Origin: Rhizopus sp. PT2906
Taxonomy: Eukaryota; Mucoromycota; Mucoromycetes; Mucorales; Rhizopodaceae
DNA: 42,233 nucleotides
Direction of reading: 5' to 3'
Assembly (NCBI GenBank): GCA_025529335.1
Contig: JAMYHX010000381.1
Span: 1 to 42,233, forward strand
The notes beneath the pieces were generated by a model. That model ran no database searches, was not told the DNA's origin, and saw only the letters and a program-made list of their open reading frames with translations. Shown here in pieces: positions 19,265 through 30,049 of the stretch. The stretch's first letter is position 1; every line of letters starts with the position of its first letter. Made by a program: the position numbers and the translations under genes.

Positions 19265-21685
19265 AAAATAGCGAAAATGTGGCAATGTAAAAAGAAGGAC
19301 AGGAAAAGAGAGGGGCAGCTTTGTATTTATTGGCTTGTAATTCATACTCAGGATTTTTTGAATTGAGCACTTGCTATTATTCAAAAAATTGGTCAAGACT
19401 ATTAAAGAGGTTCTGTGGACCTGTTGCTTGATTCTTTTTTGTGAGTGACTTTAAAGGCACTCTCTACCTTAAAGGATTCCAAAGCATGTACCTTCTAATC
19501 AGGCTTTGATTTATTGTAAAGAGCAATGGTTAATATACTATTAACTTTATTTCTGAAGATTGGGCTTATCGTAGCACAATGTCGTGCTTATGACTGACAT
19601 TGAGATAAACGACTGTAATCAGTATGAATAGTGTGAGCTCTTACATTATAAGAATGAACAATAAGATCAGTGCCAGGACCGAATTAAAAATTTTCTTATG
19701 AACTCAAGAACCGTTAGATCATTCATTTATTTGTATATTCCTTCTATCTTTATCTTAAAGATTAATAAAAATGAGTCATTTAAACCATTAAATAACATGA
19801 ATAATTGAAAAAGACAGAAATACAATATGCATTTATGCCATGCGTGTATATATACTAGCAATTATGATAAAAATAAAGTGAAAGTATTCATTATATTGAA
19901 AGCTTAGGCATGTTGAGCAAAGATCAACAGTTTCTATACAATTTTATCTTTTCTATCAATGTGCGAACAATTTCTAAATAAATTGCACGCTTGTTCTACT
20001 CTTTCAGCTAGAGTCAATATAATATAGTATTGATCAGGGTGTTGATAAATGCCATATGGCATAAAATGGCATCATATAAGAAAGCTGCAGTGCTACACGG
20101 TGTGATACAAGTGACAGAGCATAAATGTTTATAGAAATGTATGTTTATGTGATACGATTACCACAAATGATGCATAAAATCTCCATAAAGGAATTGAAGT
20201 CGATCATTACACTTTATTCACAAATTATTTGCACACTGATAAAAAAAATGATAATTTCAGACAACAAAATAATAAAAGAGAGCTCATAAGAAGCAAAAGG
20301 ATGAGTAAAGAAATGATTAGTAAATCAGTTATTTACATTGATATTAAATACTTACATTATAAAGAAGAGGATTTATAAGAGAGAAAAAGAGAAGCAAGAA
20401 AAGTGAGTAAACATGTAAAAGAAATCATTAATATCTTACCCGAAGTACAACAAATAGGGCCAGCGATAACTAGCCCGGGAAGAGCAAAGAAAAAAAAAGG
20501 AAAAAGAGCAAGCAAGAGACAAGAGAGGAGACCAAGCATAGAGAGCGGCCAAAGGAGCGGAAGGGGTTGAAGGAGTGTACGGGACCAAAGTTTGGTTCTT
20601 ACCAAACTACCCCCAGCTAGCACCGGTACTGTTTCGATTTTGATCTATACCACTACATAATAGCTTCTTACAAGAGTAAAATAACATATCTTAGGGCTAA
20701 CCGGGGAATAACTGGTCTTAGTTTGGTCTAAAGAAGTCAAGATCAGACTATTTAAACAAAGTCTCTAACAACTTTTTCATTTTGTTATAAAGTCTTGACC
20801 ACATTCATCTTTTCTCAGAAATATCAAGCTCATTTTATGAATTAATTGTTGTCTTTTGAACAATAAAAAGGACATAAAGTGTTTAATTGATCTTGTAATG
20901 TGTGCGAATCATTTCTGAAAAAGGTATATCTAAAACAGCAGAGGTTCAATTGTATGCTTGGTAGTAAAGTCCCTCGGCTATTTTCTATGGAATGGGAATA
21001 TGCAATCATCATTATTATTCATACAATTATAGAAAATATGAAGCAACCCGAATAAGTTTTTAATGGTTTCTGTTACAGAATACTTTTGAATAGAAATTGT
21101 AAAACCGTGCTTGAAATCGATCCACATCTACTTGCTTGTCATTATATTCACATTCGTTGCTATAAAACATTGCATATTAAACCCCATTGATGCTGTTACA
21201 TCCCTAATATATATATATGTATATATATAAAATAGAATTACCCATAAAGATATGGACACATCGCACTACTGTATTCTATATACCCACTGCATTAAACCCT
21301 CGGTACTTAAAAGATTTAGATCTTGATATGGTCTGTATGCCTTCAATATTATTGTAGACGGTTGGTTGGGTGAACGCGGCAACCTGAATAATCATTGTGC
21401 CCTTACTGTGACAACGATTGATAATTTAATCATGACTGATAATCATTCTAGTTCTTTCGTTTGTATCTTGGAAACCTACCATGAATTAAGTTTTATGAAA
21501 CATAGCCCAAGCCTAAAGACGAGTGGTATGATTTAATAATGGAGTTACAGCGGACTAACACACAGAAACTCCCGAATAAGTTTGCTGTACTTAAATTTGA
21601 AGAGTACAAGATAATAAAAAGCGCCCTTTTTTCCTTTACAGACTTTTTCTTTCTCTTTTATATAAACAAAAGGGGGCATATAAAT
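19265..21685. other. Large gene-poor gap (2.4 kb)
   Basis: No convincing gene was found. Most is AT-rich. A GC-richer, purine-rich island at about 20380-20640 interrupts it and carries a GTTTGGT/ACCAAAC hairpin (20590-20607, 4-nt loop), a CCCGGG site and, on the minus strand, a hydrophobic 88-codon frame without a conventional ATG start. A short AT microsatellite lies at 21210-21230. The last ~100 bp hold the ERG3 promoter with TATATAAA at 21659-21666. Confidence 0.4.
20590..20607. repeat. Perfect 7-bp hairpin
   Basis: GTTTGGT at 20590-20596 is followed after TCTT by its exact complement ACCAAAC at 20601-20607. It lies in the GC-richer island of the gap. Function is unknown. Confidence 0.5.
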
Positions 21686-22776
21686 ATGGACACAATATTA
21701 TATATTGCAGATCATTATGTGTTTGATACGCTCTATGCCAAAGTCTGGCCTTCCTATACAAAGACGATTGCTGGTCATGTCGTTTCTTCTTGGCCTCGAG
21801 ACGATTTTTGGAGAGTGAATCTGTCGGTCTATCTGATTACTTTAGCCTTTGGTAACATTCTCTATTTGTTGACGGCTACATTTTCCTACTACTTTGTCTT
21901 TGATCATGACTACATGAAGCATCCAAAATTTTTGAAGAACCAAATTAAAATGGAAATTGAATGTGCTCTTAGTGCCATGCCTTGGATGACTTGTACAGTT
22001 TAATTCTACGACATAATTTTCGAAACTAATTTTCTTTATGTAGTGTTTACTCTCCCTTTTTTCGTTGGTGAAATTTATGGTAAATCCCTATTGTACGGTG
22101 GCATGCCAAAGACTGCTTATGACTGGCTTTACTTGATCATTTCTATACCTTCTTTCTTATTTTTTACTGACTGTGGTATTTATTGGTTTCATCGTTGGAT
22201 GCATCACCCAAGAGTATACAAGTATCTTCACAAGGTAAAGATGAACATTTTCTATTGTAATACTGTATATTCATTCTTTTTATATTGGCAGTTACACCAT
22301 AAATGGGTTATTCCTACCCCTTTTGCTTCACATGCTTTTAACCCCTGTGACGGCTTCCTTCAATCGCTTCCATATCACTTGTATGCCTACATGATCCCTA
22401 TTCATAAATATTTGTATCTCGGTCTGTTTGGATTTGTCAACTTGTGGACGGTCATGATTCATGATGGTAACTTGGCAATACACAAAAAGAAAACATTGTA
22501 CGTCAATACTAATAATGATGTAATCTAGGTGAATTCATCTCTCATTCTGAGATTATTAATACGAGTGCCCATCACTTTGTCCATCACGTCTACTTTAACT
22601 ACAACTATGGACAATATTTCACCTTTTGGGATCGTCTCGGAGGATCTCACAGACAGCCTACAGAAGAACAGTATGACAAAGCTCTCCGTGATGACCATAA
22701 AGTGATGGCACGTCAAGCTTTTGATGCTGATGAGATTGAAGGAGAGACATTAGGTGTAAAGCCAAAATACAAATAA
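21686..22776 (+). CDS. ERG3: Sterol C-5 desaturase Erg3
   Basis: This ER membrane di-iron enzyme introduces the C-5(6) double bond of ergosterol. Exons are 21686-21992, 22044-22234, 22292-22466 and 22529-22776 (306 residues). The three histidine boxes are HRWMHH (152-157), HHKWVIPTPFASH (168-180) and HHFVHH (239-244). Family phrases such as IADHYVFDTLYAKVWP at the N-terminus, WTVMIHDG and YFNYNYGQYFTFWDRLGGS agree with Erg3 rather than Erg25. Hydrophobic segments lie near 43-66, 105-125 and 195-220. The ATG at 21686 is chosen because MDTILYIADHY matches the family start; an in-frame ATG at 21539 would read through the promoter-like T-rich stretch. TATATAAA at 21659-21666 is close to this ATG, so the leader would be very short. 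Confidence 0.95.
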
Positions 22777-23702
22777 TTTATATCTTTTGTATATTAGATA
22801 CATTATCATTTACTAATTACGTAATCATTTGACATTTCTTTTTCTTATCCCTTTTTTTTTTTAAACTCATTATATACACTTAATACCTCATTACTTGCAA
22901 TAATACTCTAATAACAAATTGTAGAAGGAAAAAGAGATTTAAAAAAATAAAGTATAATATTACTAAATCAGGAAGAAAGATGTTCCAATTGTTATGAATT
23001 CAATTAACCCTTGTAGATTGCGATACGTACTCTGTTTCATCTTTAAATAAAGGGCATATTCTGAACCTGGTTAGTTTGGAGCGTGCTGATCAGATTCAGA
23101 TAGGATAATTATTTATGCAATAATGAATAAGCTTTTACACATTGTATTCCTGTTGTTTAGAGACTCGCTTATATAAATGATCTCGAAGCCTCACTTTACA
23201 ATTGCAAGGGTTACACTTTGACATTCAACAAAGTGTAGAAAAGTGAAATCCCAACACTGCATGTATCAGAAAATAGATTATGCTACGGGGGTTTCCTTGG
23301 GGCGCTACCTATGTTTGTCACTATACAACTTCACATTACCAAAGTCTCTGCCTAACCTAATGCTGTTCATTTCATTTGTTATAAAATACGATATCATCAT
23401 AATTACGCTTGTTCATGCATCTTTGTTGATCAACTGACAGCACAAAATTAGAATGAATAAATAACAACATTTCTTTTTTATATCTTTCTTCCTGAAAAGA
23501 AACAAAAACAAGATGGTTAAATAGTTTTATCGGTACACATTATAGATAATGAGTAGAGGTAGCGCCCATAGTACTAGTCTACTGGTGCATGTAGTGTTTC
23601 CCTTTACAAAAATTACTAGTGACTTTCACGGAGTTTAAATATGTCAGAGAAGAAAATGACAAAGGGTGCATGCTTATAAAAAAAAAGTCCCTCTTTATAC
23701 AC
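22777..23702. other. Intergenic between ERG3 and COQ5
   Basis: The ERG3 3' flank is AT-rich. At 23190-23240 a short imperfect dyad (acactttgac/caaagtgt) occurs. Copy B of the diverged repeat is at 23493-23626, only 77 bp before the COQ5 start, so the repeat may lie within the COQ5 promoter. The 64-codon frame at 23243-23437 has no coding character. Confidence 0.4.
23493..23626 (+). repeat. Diverged dispersed repeat, copy B
   Basis: This is the partner of 17473-17635 in the same orientation, sharing the blocks tgaaaagaaacaaa, gaggtagcgc, tggtgcatgt and ctagtgactt in order. It is shorter than copy A by about 30 bp through internal gaps. It lies directly upstream of COQ5. Alignment by eye only. 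Confidence 0.5.
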
Positions 23703-24809
23703 ATGTCACGATTCATTCTTTCTTCGAGTAGCCGTCTGTTCACAAAAAGAGCTTCTCCAACAATTAAGAAGGCGTTGTTTTCTACTACGTTTTCCAAATT
23801 AAACCAACAAAATGATAAAAAAATAACCCACTTTGGTTTTCGAGACGTTGCAGAGGAAGAAAAAGAATCTCTCGGTAAGTTAACGAGAGGTGGAAAGATG
23901 AAAACAGTCTAACAAATCAACTTTAGTGCACAATGTCTTTGCCAATGTTGCTAGCAAGTACGATGTCATGAACGATGCCATGAGTTTGGGAATTCACCGT
24001 ATATGGAAGGACGAATTTATTCGTGCTATGGCACCTGGTCCAGGCACAAAGCTCTTGGATGTCGCTGGTGGAACAGGTAGGAAAGAAATATAGTTTATAA
24101 ACGGAAAGATAGAAATCGGAAGTGCTCACACAGCCTTTTTTTTTCTTAGGTGACATTGCACTTCGCTTTTTAGATTACTGTAAAAACGTACATAATGACA
24201 ACACAGCTACTGTACAATTAGTTGATATCAACCCACATATGCTTGGTGAAGGAGAGAAGCGATTCCAAAAGACACCTTATGCTAACAGTAAGACCTCACT
24301 TGACAAGGGTTTACATGAAACTAAGATTTGTTATTAGCTAATCAAGCGAGCTTTTTGGTTCAGAATGCAGAAAATCTGGTGGATATCCCAGATGAAAGTG
24401 TTGACGTATATACCATTGCCTTTGGTATCCGTAACTGTACTCACGTTGATCGAGTGGTAAAGGAAGCTTACAGAGTGTTGAAGAAAGGTGGTCGCTTTAT
24501 GTGCTTAGAATTTAGTAGAGTGGATAATCCATTGATTGGAAAGTAAGTTGTTGACTCTATTATCATATGCTTTTATTAATTCAGTATAGGATCTATGATA
24601 TCTATTCATTTGATGTTATCCCTGCATTAGGTCAAGTCATTGCCGGTGATCGAGATTCATACCAATATCTTGTAGAAAGTATCCGTAAATTCCCTCCTCA
24701 AGACGAGTTTGCTCAAATCATTCGTGACGCTGGATTCAAAACAATTGGCTGTGGTTATGAAGACCTTACATTTGGTGTAGCTGCTATTCATAGTGGCTTT
24801 AAAATTTAA
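23703..24809 (+). CDS. COQ5: Ubiquinone biosynthesis C-methyltransferase Coq5
   Basis: This mitochondrial enzyme uses S-adenosylmethionine to methylate the 2-polyprenyl-6-methoxy-1,4-benzoquinol ring. Exons are 23703-23874, 23927-24076, 24150-24287, 24338-24542 and 24590-24809 (294 residues). The first ~35 residues, rich in Ser, Arg and Lys without acids, are a mitochondrial presequence. UbiE/Coq5 signatures follow: YDVMNDAMSLGIHRIWKD, the SAM-binding LLDVAGGTGDIALRF, a post-I motif QLVDINPHML, then FGIRNC and RVLKKGGRFMCLEFS, and GYEDLTFGVAAIHSGFK at the end. The ATG at 23703 is chosen because the upstream in-frame ATG lacks presequence character. The stop is 13 bp from the stop of the convergent alpha-galactosidase gene, so the 3' UTRs must overlap. 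Confidence 0.95.
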
Positions 24810-24822
24810 GCATTTATTGTAA

Positions 24823-27058
24823 TTAATGTAATAGTACTCTGACAACTGTAATATCTTCATTCCAAATATACTTTTTAGTTTTGGTGATTAGTTCATTATT
24901 AACATAGACATTAGGAACTTCACTAGAATCCAGTCTAATATACAGTTTTCTTTTCTTGTTTTTCATAAAAGGCTCTCGTAGTGTCACACGTATACCATCT
25001 TGAGAGACAATCGAATCAATTTCTGCTCCAGGTACAATATTTCCAGTTGAGCCCATAAAGAGATCTCTACTACTACTACTACTACTACTATTCACTTTCA
25101 TAAACATCCTCGTCTCATGGGGTTTCAAAAAGATAGGAGACTGTGACTTGAGCCAGTCGACCCTATCTTGCACCAAAACGTTGCTGTGTTCAAAGTAATA
25201 GATGTGTTTACCGTTGTGATCTAAAGGTAGTTGGCCCGTGAACGGTAAAGGTGATAGGTTTGTTAAAAATATATATTCACGTTGATTACAGGTATATGTC
25301 GCCTGATATACATCCACACCCACACTGGTCAAATCAATCACGCTTGCCTCAGGTTTTGGAAATGTCGATGCGTAGAGGTCGTGTTCTTTTTGGCTGTAGA
25401 GATTCACATTGTCAGACATGAGGGTCAACTGACCAAAGACAAGGTTGATCAACAACAGCGTATACTTTTCGTCCACGGTAAGCTTATTCTTATCTGATCG
25501 TATAAAAAACACATCTGGATCGCTACCAAACACCCTTGAACCCATAGGCCAGCGGTTCAAAGAGGAAGTGATCGCATTCAAAGTCGAGACACGCTCACGG
25601 ACATGAGCCAGTCTGAGGACCGTGTGGTCCCACCAGGGGGATGCATCACTACTCACGCGATTATACTCGAATTTTCCCCAGGTGGAAGCTAAGGGCACGC
25701 CAGAGCCAAGGATGAGAGCACGCTTGTGAATCAGTTCAACGATCAGATCCGTAGCGTCCCACATGATCTCACCTCGGGATTTGCCTAACCGAGGCACCAT
25801 GGCAGCGGCAAACAGGAAATCAAGTTTGAGCAGTCTATAGCCCCAAACGTCCAGAATATGATTAAAAACAGTTTGAAGATAGGCCTTGACCTCCGGGTGA
25901 TATATATCAAGTGCATAAAATCCACCCCAATTGGGGCCGGCGACAAGCGGTTGAGTGCTGTTGGGATACTTTAGAAGCCAGTCAGGGTGTTGCTTGACAA
26001 TTTTACTTTTGAAACCGACGGCATAGGGCGCTATCCAGAGACCAGGCATCATCTTATGTTCTTTGATATCATCCGCAAGTGCCTTCATGCCTCTTGGGAA
26101 CTTACGTGTGTCGACATCTAGCCAGTCTCCAATTTGCTGTTGATATCCATCATCGATCTGAAAGACATCAATCGGATATCCGTGTTCCTTGAACGCATTT
26201 AAACTCGCAAGCACATCAGCTTCAGTGACCCTTTCATAAAAATTATACCAGGAAGACCAGCCGGTCAGGTGACGAGGACTTTGGAATGCACGCGCTGGGT
26301 CATAGTATTCGGCATATTTGGACCATACGGCACTAAGATCAGCTGTTTTATCGATTTGGTAGATAAGAAGTTTGATACTCAAGACATCGCCTTTGTTGAG
26401 TAGTTTGCCGTCAATGTCCTTGTAGAGACTAAATCGGTTTCCGTTTAGATCTGTTTTATAGTATGTGTAGCCTGAGTGCTCAGATACTGATCCAATAAAT
26501 ACAATCTTATCTGATGATGTATGCCGTAAGTATGTATAAGCAGTTGCATGAAGCTTTCCATATTGTCCAGAATACTCAAAGAAATCGTAATCTCTAATAA
26601 GGATCAGGAGAAGAGCCTCACTTTTATGCCTTTTTTTTTTACCCTTGGAGGTTAAACTTGGTAATCCATGAAACTGCGCGTGGGATGGGCAGCAGTCGAT
26701 TGAGATGTCCCATTTCCTTAACTGTGCTCCAACATTGGAAACCTTCGGCCAACATGACATGTCCTTTGAGATTCATGTCTGATTCAAACTCAAGTGTTCT
26801 AAGTATGACCCTTTCCTTGGCCGTCACTACATATTCCAGTTCGAAACGATCTTTATCTAAAATGTGTGTTCTCTTTTCCAAGTCAAGGTTGTCTGTTAAG
26901 ATGTCGTTTACAATAGGTGCTACAACGGTGATATTTTGGTTGTTAAGTGTATATTTGATATTTGCCACAGCAGATGATGTGAGAAGAGACTCATAAGGCG
27001 TAATTGAGGATACCATGCTTGAATAAGAAGCTATAAAGATAAATAGCCAAACCAGCAT
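24823..27058 (-). CDS. Secreted GH36-type alpha-galactosidase (melibiase-like)
   Basis: This is a glycoside hydrolase of the clan-D GH36 type. Exons are 27058-26643 and 26593-24823 (728 residues). A signal peptide covers about 1-18. An N-terminal beta domain precedes the barrel, which starts at GWSSWYNFYE (about 250). Motifs are FQIDDGYQ (D286/D287), GDWL, FPRGMK, PGLWIAPY and LLKLDFL, where D397 is the likely nucleophile, and SSDASPWW, where D455 is the likely acid/base. The nucleophile motif reads KLDFL rather than the usual KxDxN, so the exact specificity is open. A Ser7 run coded by a CTA/AGT-type trinucleotide repeat (complement near 25070-25090) lies near residue 646. The C-terminal part is a beta domain. 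It probably releases galactose from plant oligosaccharides or galactomannan outside the cell. Confidence 0.85.
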
Positions 27059-29435
27059 AGTAAAAGAGAAAGAAGGAAAAAGGATTATTTATGTTATCTG
27101 GGCTTTAATTGACGTGAAATTGCTAATCATTATGCATGGTGATGCGACTTTTACAGATATACTGATGCCCATCGTTATTTGTCACCAAAACAAAGAAATG
27201 ACTTCTTAAAAGAGGGAGATATGACAGCATGATGATACGTGTAACTAAAATAAGCGTGCTTTCATTAAAGAAAGAATATAGCATGGGGCTTGTAATCACC
27301 AAGTTTCGTATCAGACCGAGGAATCACAGTGCACCCTTTGCTTGTCTAGTCTAGCCTTTAAGAATTATTTGCGAAAGATGAGGGGACGATAATTGTTATA
27401 CGTCAAAAGATGAATGGCCATAATGCTTATAAACATTTTCAATCCAAATATAACATGCCCTTTGCACATGTGTCATGAGCTAAAGATACATATTACTGTA
27501 GTCATTAAACTGGTACTGTTTCATTTACTTGCATATATTCTATAAGAATCTTTAAGTGATCGAGCTACTTTTCGGATATTTGTGCAATATTCACAAGGGC
27601 TCATTTTCACCAAGAATAAATAAAATAGTCTCATATTATTCATGAACGTACTATCAACACAGTAACTCCACATCCTGCTGTTTCTTCTACTGCCGTTGCC
27701 TTCTCTTCAATCCAAGATAATTTACATTCATACATCAATACATGCATTTCAGAAGGAAAAAAAAAAAAAACAGAGATTTGATTTGCAAACATAAATTCAC
27801 AAAGCACCAACATGCAAGGGAATTATCCTATTGAGAAGAGCTCAACAGTGTAAGAAGCATATTGAACTTGTTGACCTAGATCCACTCCTAAACAATACCA
27901 GATCAGACGCATTGAAGATAGAAATCAAAGTTGATGTCAAGATATACTTAAAGTTGGCCACACTACTTTGTGATTTGAATGAGATCATTGACAAAAGAAC
28001 AGCCAAGATTCAATTAAACTAATTGTATGCAGACGCTAGAGAAGAGGATGGTAATGTCATCGAGATATTTTCTAGTTTAACTCAGGTGCTGCCCAACCAA
28101 AAAACGTCTCTTTCTTATTGGAAAAATGGAGTTCATCATGAATTTTCTTGACCCATTCTCTTTCCCATCTGTCATTGCCCTGATAATATCCTCGTATGGC
28201 TCAATCGACAAGTTGAAAATACTGTAGTATCCAAGTCAAATGGTGGAAACACCACAGAAAAACATCCGGTCAGCACTACATGCACCAGAGAATATACTAA
28301 TACTATGGGCGCTTCTTCTACTTGTGATATTTTATTGATGGCATTTGATTCGGTCGACTCTGTTATCATTGCTTCACTTTCTTCAAAATCGTTTGTACAA
28401 AAATCTAACAGCTTGATATATTTAATTGTTGCAAAAAGTCAAGGATGCATCAGATTATGATGAGGCTATTCAAATATATCCTGAACTGTCACCTTTATTC
28501 AATGTAATAGTCTATTGAAAATCGCAGGTTCTTTTTTTTGTTATGACCGAATCAGAAAAAGGCGCATATATTCGCAAGTGCAATGTAGCTTCTCGGCGAG
28601 ATATCACCGAATAGCTCAAGAAGTATGATGAGATGAGTAATTTTGGAGCACTTTTTCATCCAAAATTAAATCTGAGATCAATTTATTCCGATCGTGTGGT
28701 CCGTTCGCAAGGGTGGAAGAAGGGAGAAAGATGGTTCCTACACCAAAAGTTTTCACCTTGTATCGTTCTTTCATTGGATTAGAAAAAGGGGGAGAAAAAG
28801 ATAGTTTTTAAACACTCCTTCTTCTATATTTTGATCTATTTGATCCACTTCTTATTGAGTCTTCTAGCCTTGTTATGTTGAGGTCAATATATCGGCAATT
28901 CTTACGGCCTATTAAGAGAGGGGGATAATGGCTGATTCATCATTCTTAATCTATTGGTCTCTTTTTTTTTTCTTTTCTGCTTTAATCAAAGCGTTTACTG
29001 ACAGGTTATCATCTTGGAAGCGGACTAAACTCTCTTTAGTTTAGTTGACATGGATCTGCTTTATGAAATTGGAGAATGATTTCAACAAATCGATTCTCTC
29101 GATTTAGGTCGCATTCTATCAAGGACAGCGAAATAGAGAGTATAGTGTCATGTGATATACACGGCTGAACAGATGTGGGTCATTTTTTAAAAGGTAATTT
29201 GCTTGTTCTACAAGAACGTGCACGGTTCTATTTGTAGAGAAGATGGAGTTCAAGGTCTGATCTGATTGGTTAAACTTTATAATCTCCTATAGTTCATAGA
29301 GGATTTAAGGTAGGAGGAATAAGACAGCAGAAAGAAGGAAGAGAGAAAAGGTGTGAATAATAATAAAAGCCCACTCTTTCTTTTGCCCTTTTCCTTTTTT
29401 TCATCTTTTTCTTCTTCTTTATCCCCCAACTTCAA
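27059..29435. other. Gene-poor gap with a decayed gene
   Basis: Apart from the pseudogene at 27795-28782 nothing coding was found. 27059-27794 is AT-rich with no long frame and includes the alpha-galactosidase promoter side (CATAAATAA on the minus strand about 30 bp upstream of its ATG). 28783-29435 holds poly-T runs and, just before the Ecl1-like gene, a strongly pyrimidine-rich leader (29370-29430). Confidence 0.4.
27795..28782 (+). pseudogene. Decayed protein-coding gene, family unknown
   Basis: One frame stays open from 27795 to 28458 apart from a TAA at 28020 and a TGA at 28149, and its translation is not low-complexity (HIELVDLDPLLNNT; NILVWLNRQVENTVVSK). It then shifts by one base near 28435 into KVKDASDYDEAIQIY, which ends at about 28516. 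A third piece starts at ATG 28543 and runs to TAG 28780-28782 with one internal TAG at 28612-28614 (pieces AYIRKCNVASRRDITE and LKKYDEMSNFGALFHPKL). Together about 320 codons, no clear start codon. I found no splice pairs that remove all stops, so I favour decay over introns. I do not recognise the family; a lineage-specific or element-borne gene is possible. Confidence 0.45.
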
Positions 29436-29732
29436 ATGGATCTCTCTTGGTGTATCATGTGTGATCAACACTGTATAGAAGATAATGTAAGTAAAAACTC
29501 ACACAACAAGTTCCTATTAAATCTAACCAAATATAAAAAGCTTTACTGTTCAGAATCCTGCCGCCAAAAAGATGAGAGTTCAAAAATAGAATCAAAAAAT
29601 CGTCTTTGCTCTCCACCTGCATCACCGCTACTAGAGCCCTTTTTATCATCTTTTAATCACGAAAGACGCACATCAAGTAAATCAATCATAAGCATTTCCA
29701 ATATACCCAAATATTCTTTATCACCACCATAG
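29436..29732 (+). CDS. Ecl1-like small zinc-binding protein
   Basis: The predicted protein has 80 residues if a 54-bp intron is removed (exons 29436-29486 and 29541-29732) or 98 residues if it is kept, since the intron is in frame and has no stop. The donor GTAAGT and a CTAAC branch site about 12 nt before the AAAAG acceptor support splicing. The spliced product brings CIMCDQHC next to LYCSESCRQKD, the paired-cysteine pattern of the Ecl1 family (yeast and fission-yeast extenders of chronological lifespan linked to sulphur and zinc starvation). The tail is Ser/Pro-rich. Family assignment rests on the cysteine spacing and the LYCSxxC phrase, so it is moderate. Confidence 0.72.
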   Translation: MDLSWCIMCDQHCIEDNVSKNSHNKFLLNLTKYKKLYCSESCRQKDESSKIESKNRLCSPPASPLLEPFLSSFNHERRTSSKSIISISNIPKYSLSPP

Positions 29733-29851
29733 AACATTTTAAACATATACCCCTTTTTATATTGTTTGGCCATGTATGAAGTAAAGAAAGAGTCATTCTT
29801 TATTTTTGTGTGAAAAAGCCATACAATAAAATAATAAAAATCTATAATTTT

Positions 29852-30049
29852 CTAAGCTTGTTTTGGAAAGCCTTTTTGTTTACATATTTCTAAATGCCAG
29901 CCATATCTTGATTCGGATGAGAAGCCAACGTGACAATGCTGACAGTAATGCCAGGTATCACTTGCAGTTGTTGATATACTTTCTTCATAAAATGATTGAC
30001 TTCTTTTATGCTTGATTGAATTGAACATTTGAAGAGTACAGTGAAGCAT
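29852..30049 (-). CDS. Mini zinc-finger protein (65 aa)
   Basis: This is a short single-exon frame containing one C2HC finger: YCQHCHVGF followed by WHLEICKQKG. The N-terminal half is polar with Ser and Lys. A TATATAAA box lies 65 bp upstream (30114-30121, minus strand), at the spacing seen for other genes here, which supports a real gene. It is convergent with the Ecl1-like gene, 119 bp apart. A single finger and no other domain suggests a cofactor or regulator rather than a DNA-binding factor. I do not recognise a named family. Confidence 0.65.
   Translation of the reverse strand: MLHCTLQMFNSIKHKRSQSFYEESISTTASDTWHYCQHCHVGFSSESRYGWHLEICKQKGFPKQA

Noticed and set aside
20357..20623. 88-codon hydrophobic minus-strand frame as a membrane protein gene
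   Set aside because: No ATG at its start, pyrimidine-rich composition alone explains the Leu/Phe/Ser content. Kept only as a finding about the island.
21539..21685. N-terminal extension of ERG3
   Set aside because: Erg3 proteins start at the MDxxLxxADHY phrase; the extension reads through promoter-like sequence.
23243..23437. 64-codon plus-strand frame upstream of COQ5
   Set aside because: No motif, not connectable to COQ5 by splicing, AT-rich composition explains it.
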